Origin: CALARM01 sp964431735
GTDB taxonomy: Bacteria > Vulcanimicrobiota > SpSt-956 > JAKJGF01
DNA: 15,449 nt
Assembly (NCBI GenBank): GCA_964431735.1
Contig: CAYSLJ010000162.1
Location: 1-15,449 of the forward strand
Direction of reading: 5' to 3'
This document shows, one piece after another, positions 15,393 through 15,449 of the stretch; the first letter of the stretch is position 1; every line of letters starts with the position of its first letter. The translations under genes and the position numbers were made by a program. The notes below the pieces were generated by a model, which had not been told where the DNA came from, did no database searches, and saw only the letters and a program-made list of their open reading frames with translations.

Positions 15393-15436
15393 ATGGGTAC
15401 CCATAAAAAGCTTCTGCCTGGCAGGCTCTGGAGAAG
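15393..15436. repeat. Palindromes after the gtgaaaa array at the window edge
   Basis: ATGGGTACCCAT (15393-15404) is a perfect 12-bp palindrome. GCCTGGCAGGC (15416-15426) is an 11-bp palindrome flanked by CTTCT (15411-15415) and AGAAG (15432-15436). GC palindromes next to a heptamer array repeat the plan seen at 6521-6641. Confidence 0.5.
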
Positions 15437-15449
15437 AAAAATTCGTTTT

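Noticed and set aside
15370..15449. Frame starting MLSSVTGKWV, open to the window edge, as a candidate precursor or gene
   Set aside because: GG abuts the ATG with no spacing, the sequence is made of palindromes, and only one Cys appears. It cannot be judged without the following bases.

Overview
The window comes from an AT-rich bacterium that I cannot place taxonomically. It carries nine protein genes and no rRNA or tRNA that I could see. Two lipoprotein signal peptides point to exported, membrane-anchored proteins. A molybdenum hydroxylase fits an anaerobic or facultative lifestyle. The most striking non-coding feature is a set of GC-rich or GTGA-rich tandem heptamers (7-bp units built on GTGANNN, with a GTAACGC variant). 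They sit in most intergenic gaps and once inside a gene.

Layout: 59-1501 (+) is a 14-helix-type DHA2 drug/solute exporter. It converges on a minus-strand block (1791-9056). Read in transcription order, that block holds a degenerate RsbW-like kinase domain fused to GNAT-like domains, a HisC-type aminotransferase (14-bp overlap), a molybdopterin hydroxylase large subunit (TTG start, after a 189-bp gap full of repeats), its FeS/FAD subunit (4-bp overlap) and a second GNAT-like protein (15-bp gap). The last protein resembles the C-terminal part of the first one, so two paralogues bracket an aminotransferase and a molybdenum hydroxylase. I do not know of a described pathway with this gene set. Upstream on the same strand are a TPR lipoprotein with a clear terminator (9133-10455) and an MsrA-MsrB fusion lipoprotein (10657-11736).

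The right end (12042-15257, +) is a LanM class II lanthipeptide synthetase with a Cys-Cys-Gly zinc motif of the ProcM type. A strong sigma70-like promoter lies at 11845-11872. The roughly 160-nt leader between promoter and start codon contains a complete 112-bp inverted-repeat element. No precursor peptide, protease or LanT transporter is visible, so the enzyme is an orphan within this window.

Repeat layer: five arrays have the same build of four cgtRacg heptamers plus a short GC tail, and one more has a degenerate version of it. Other arrays use gtgagta, gtgaaaa, tgctcac or tcacNNt units. Two elements (10508-10624 and 11911-12022) share terminal inverted repeats resembling TTTCATAACTTAT but carry different heptamers inside. 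A copy inside the FeS/FAD subunit gene is translated as an interdomain linker, and another array supplies the stop codon of the aminotransferase gene. The repeat family and the GNAT/HisC/molybdenum-hydroxylase cluster are the two candidates for undescribed biology here.
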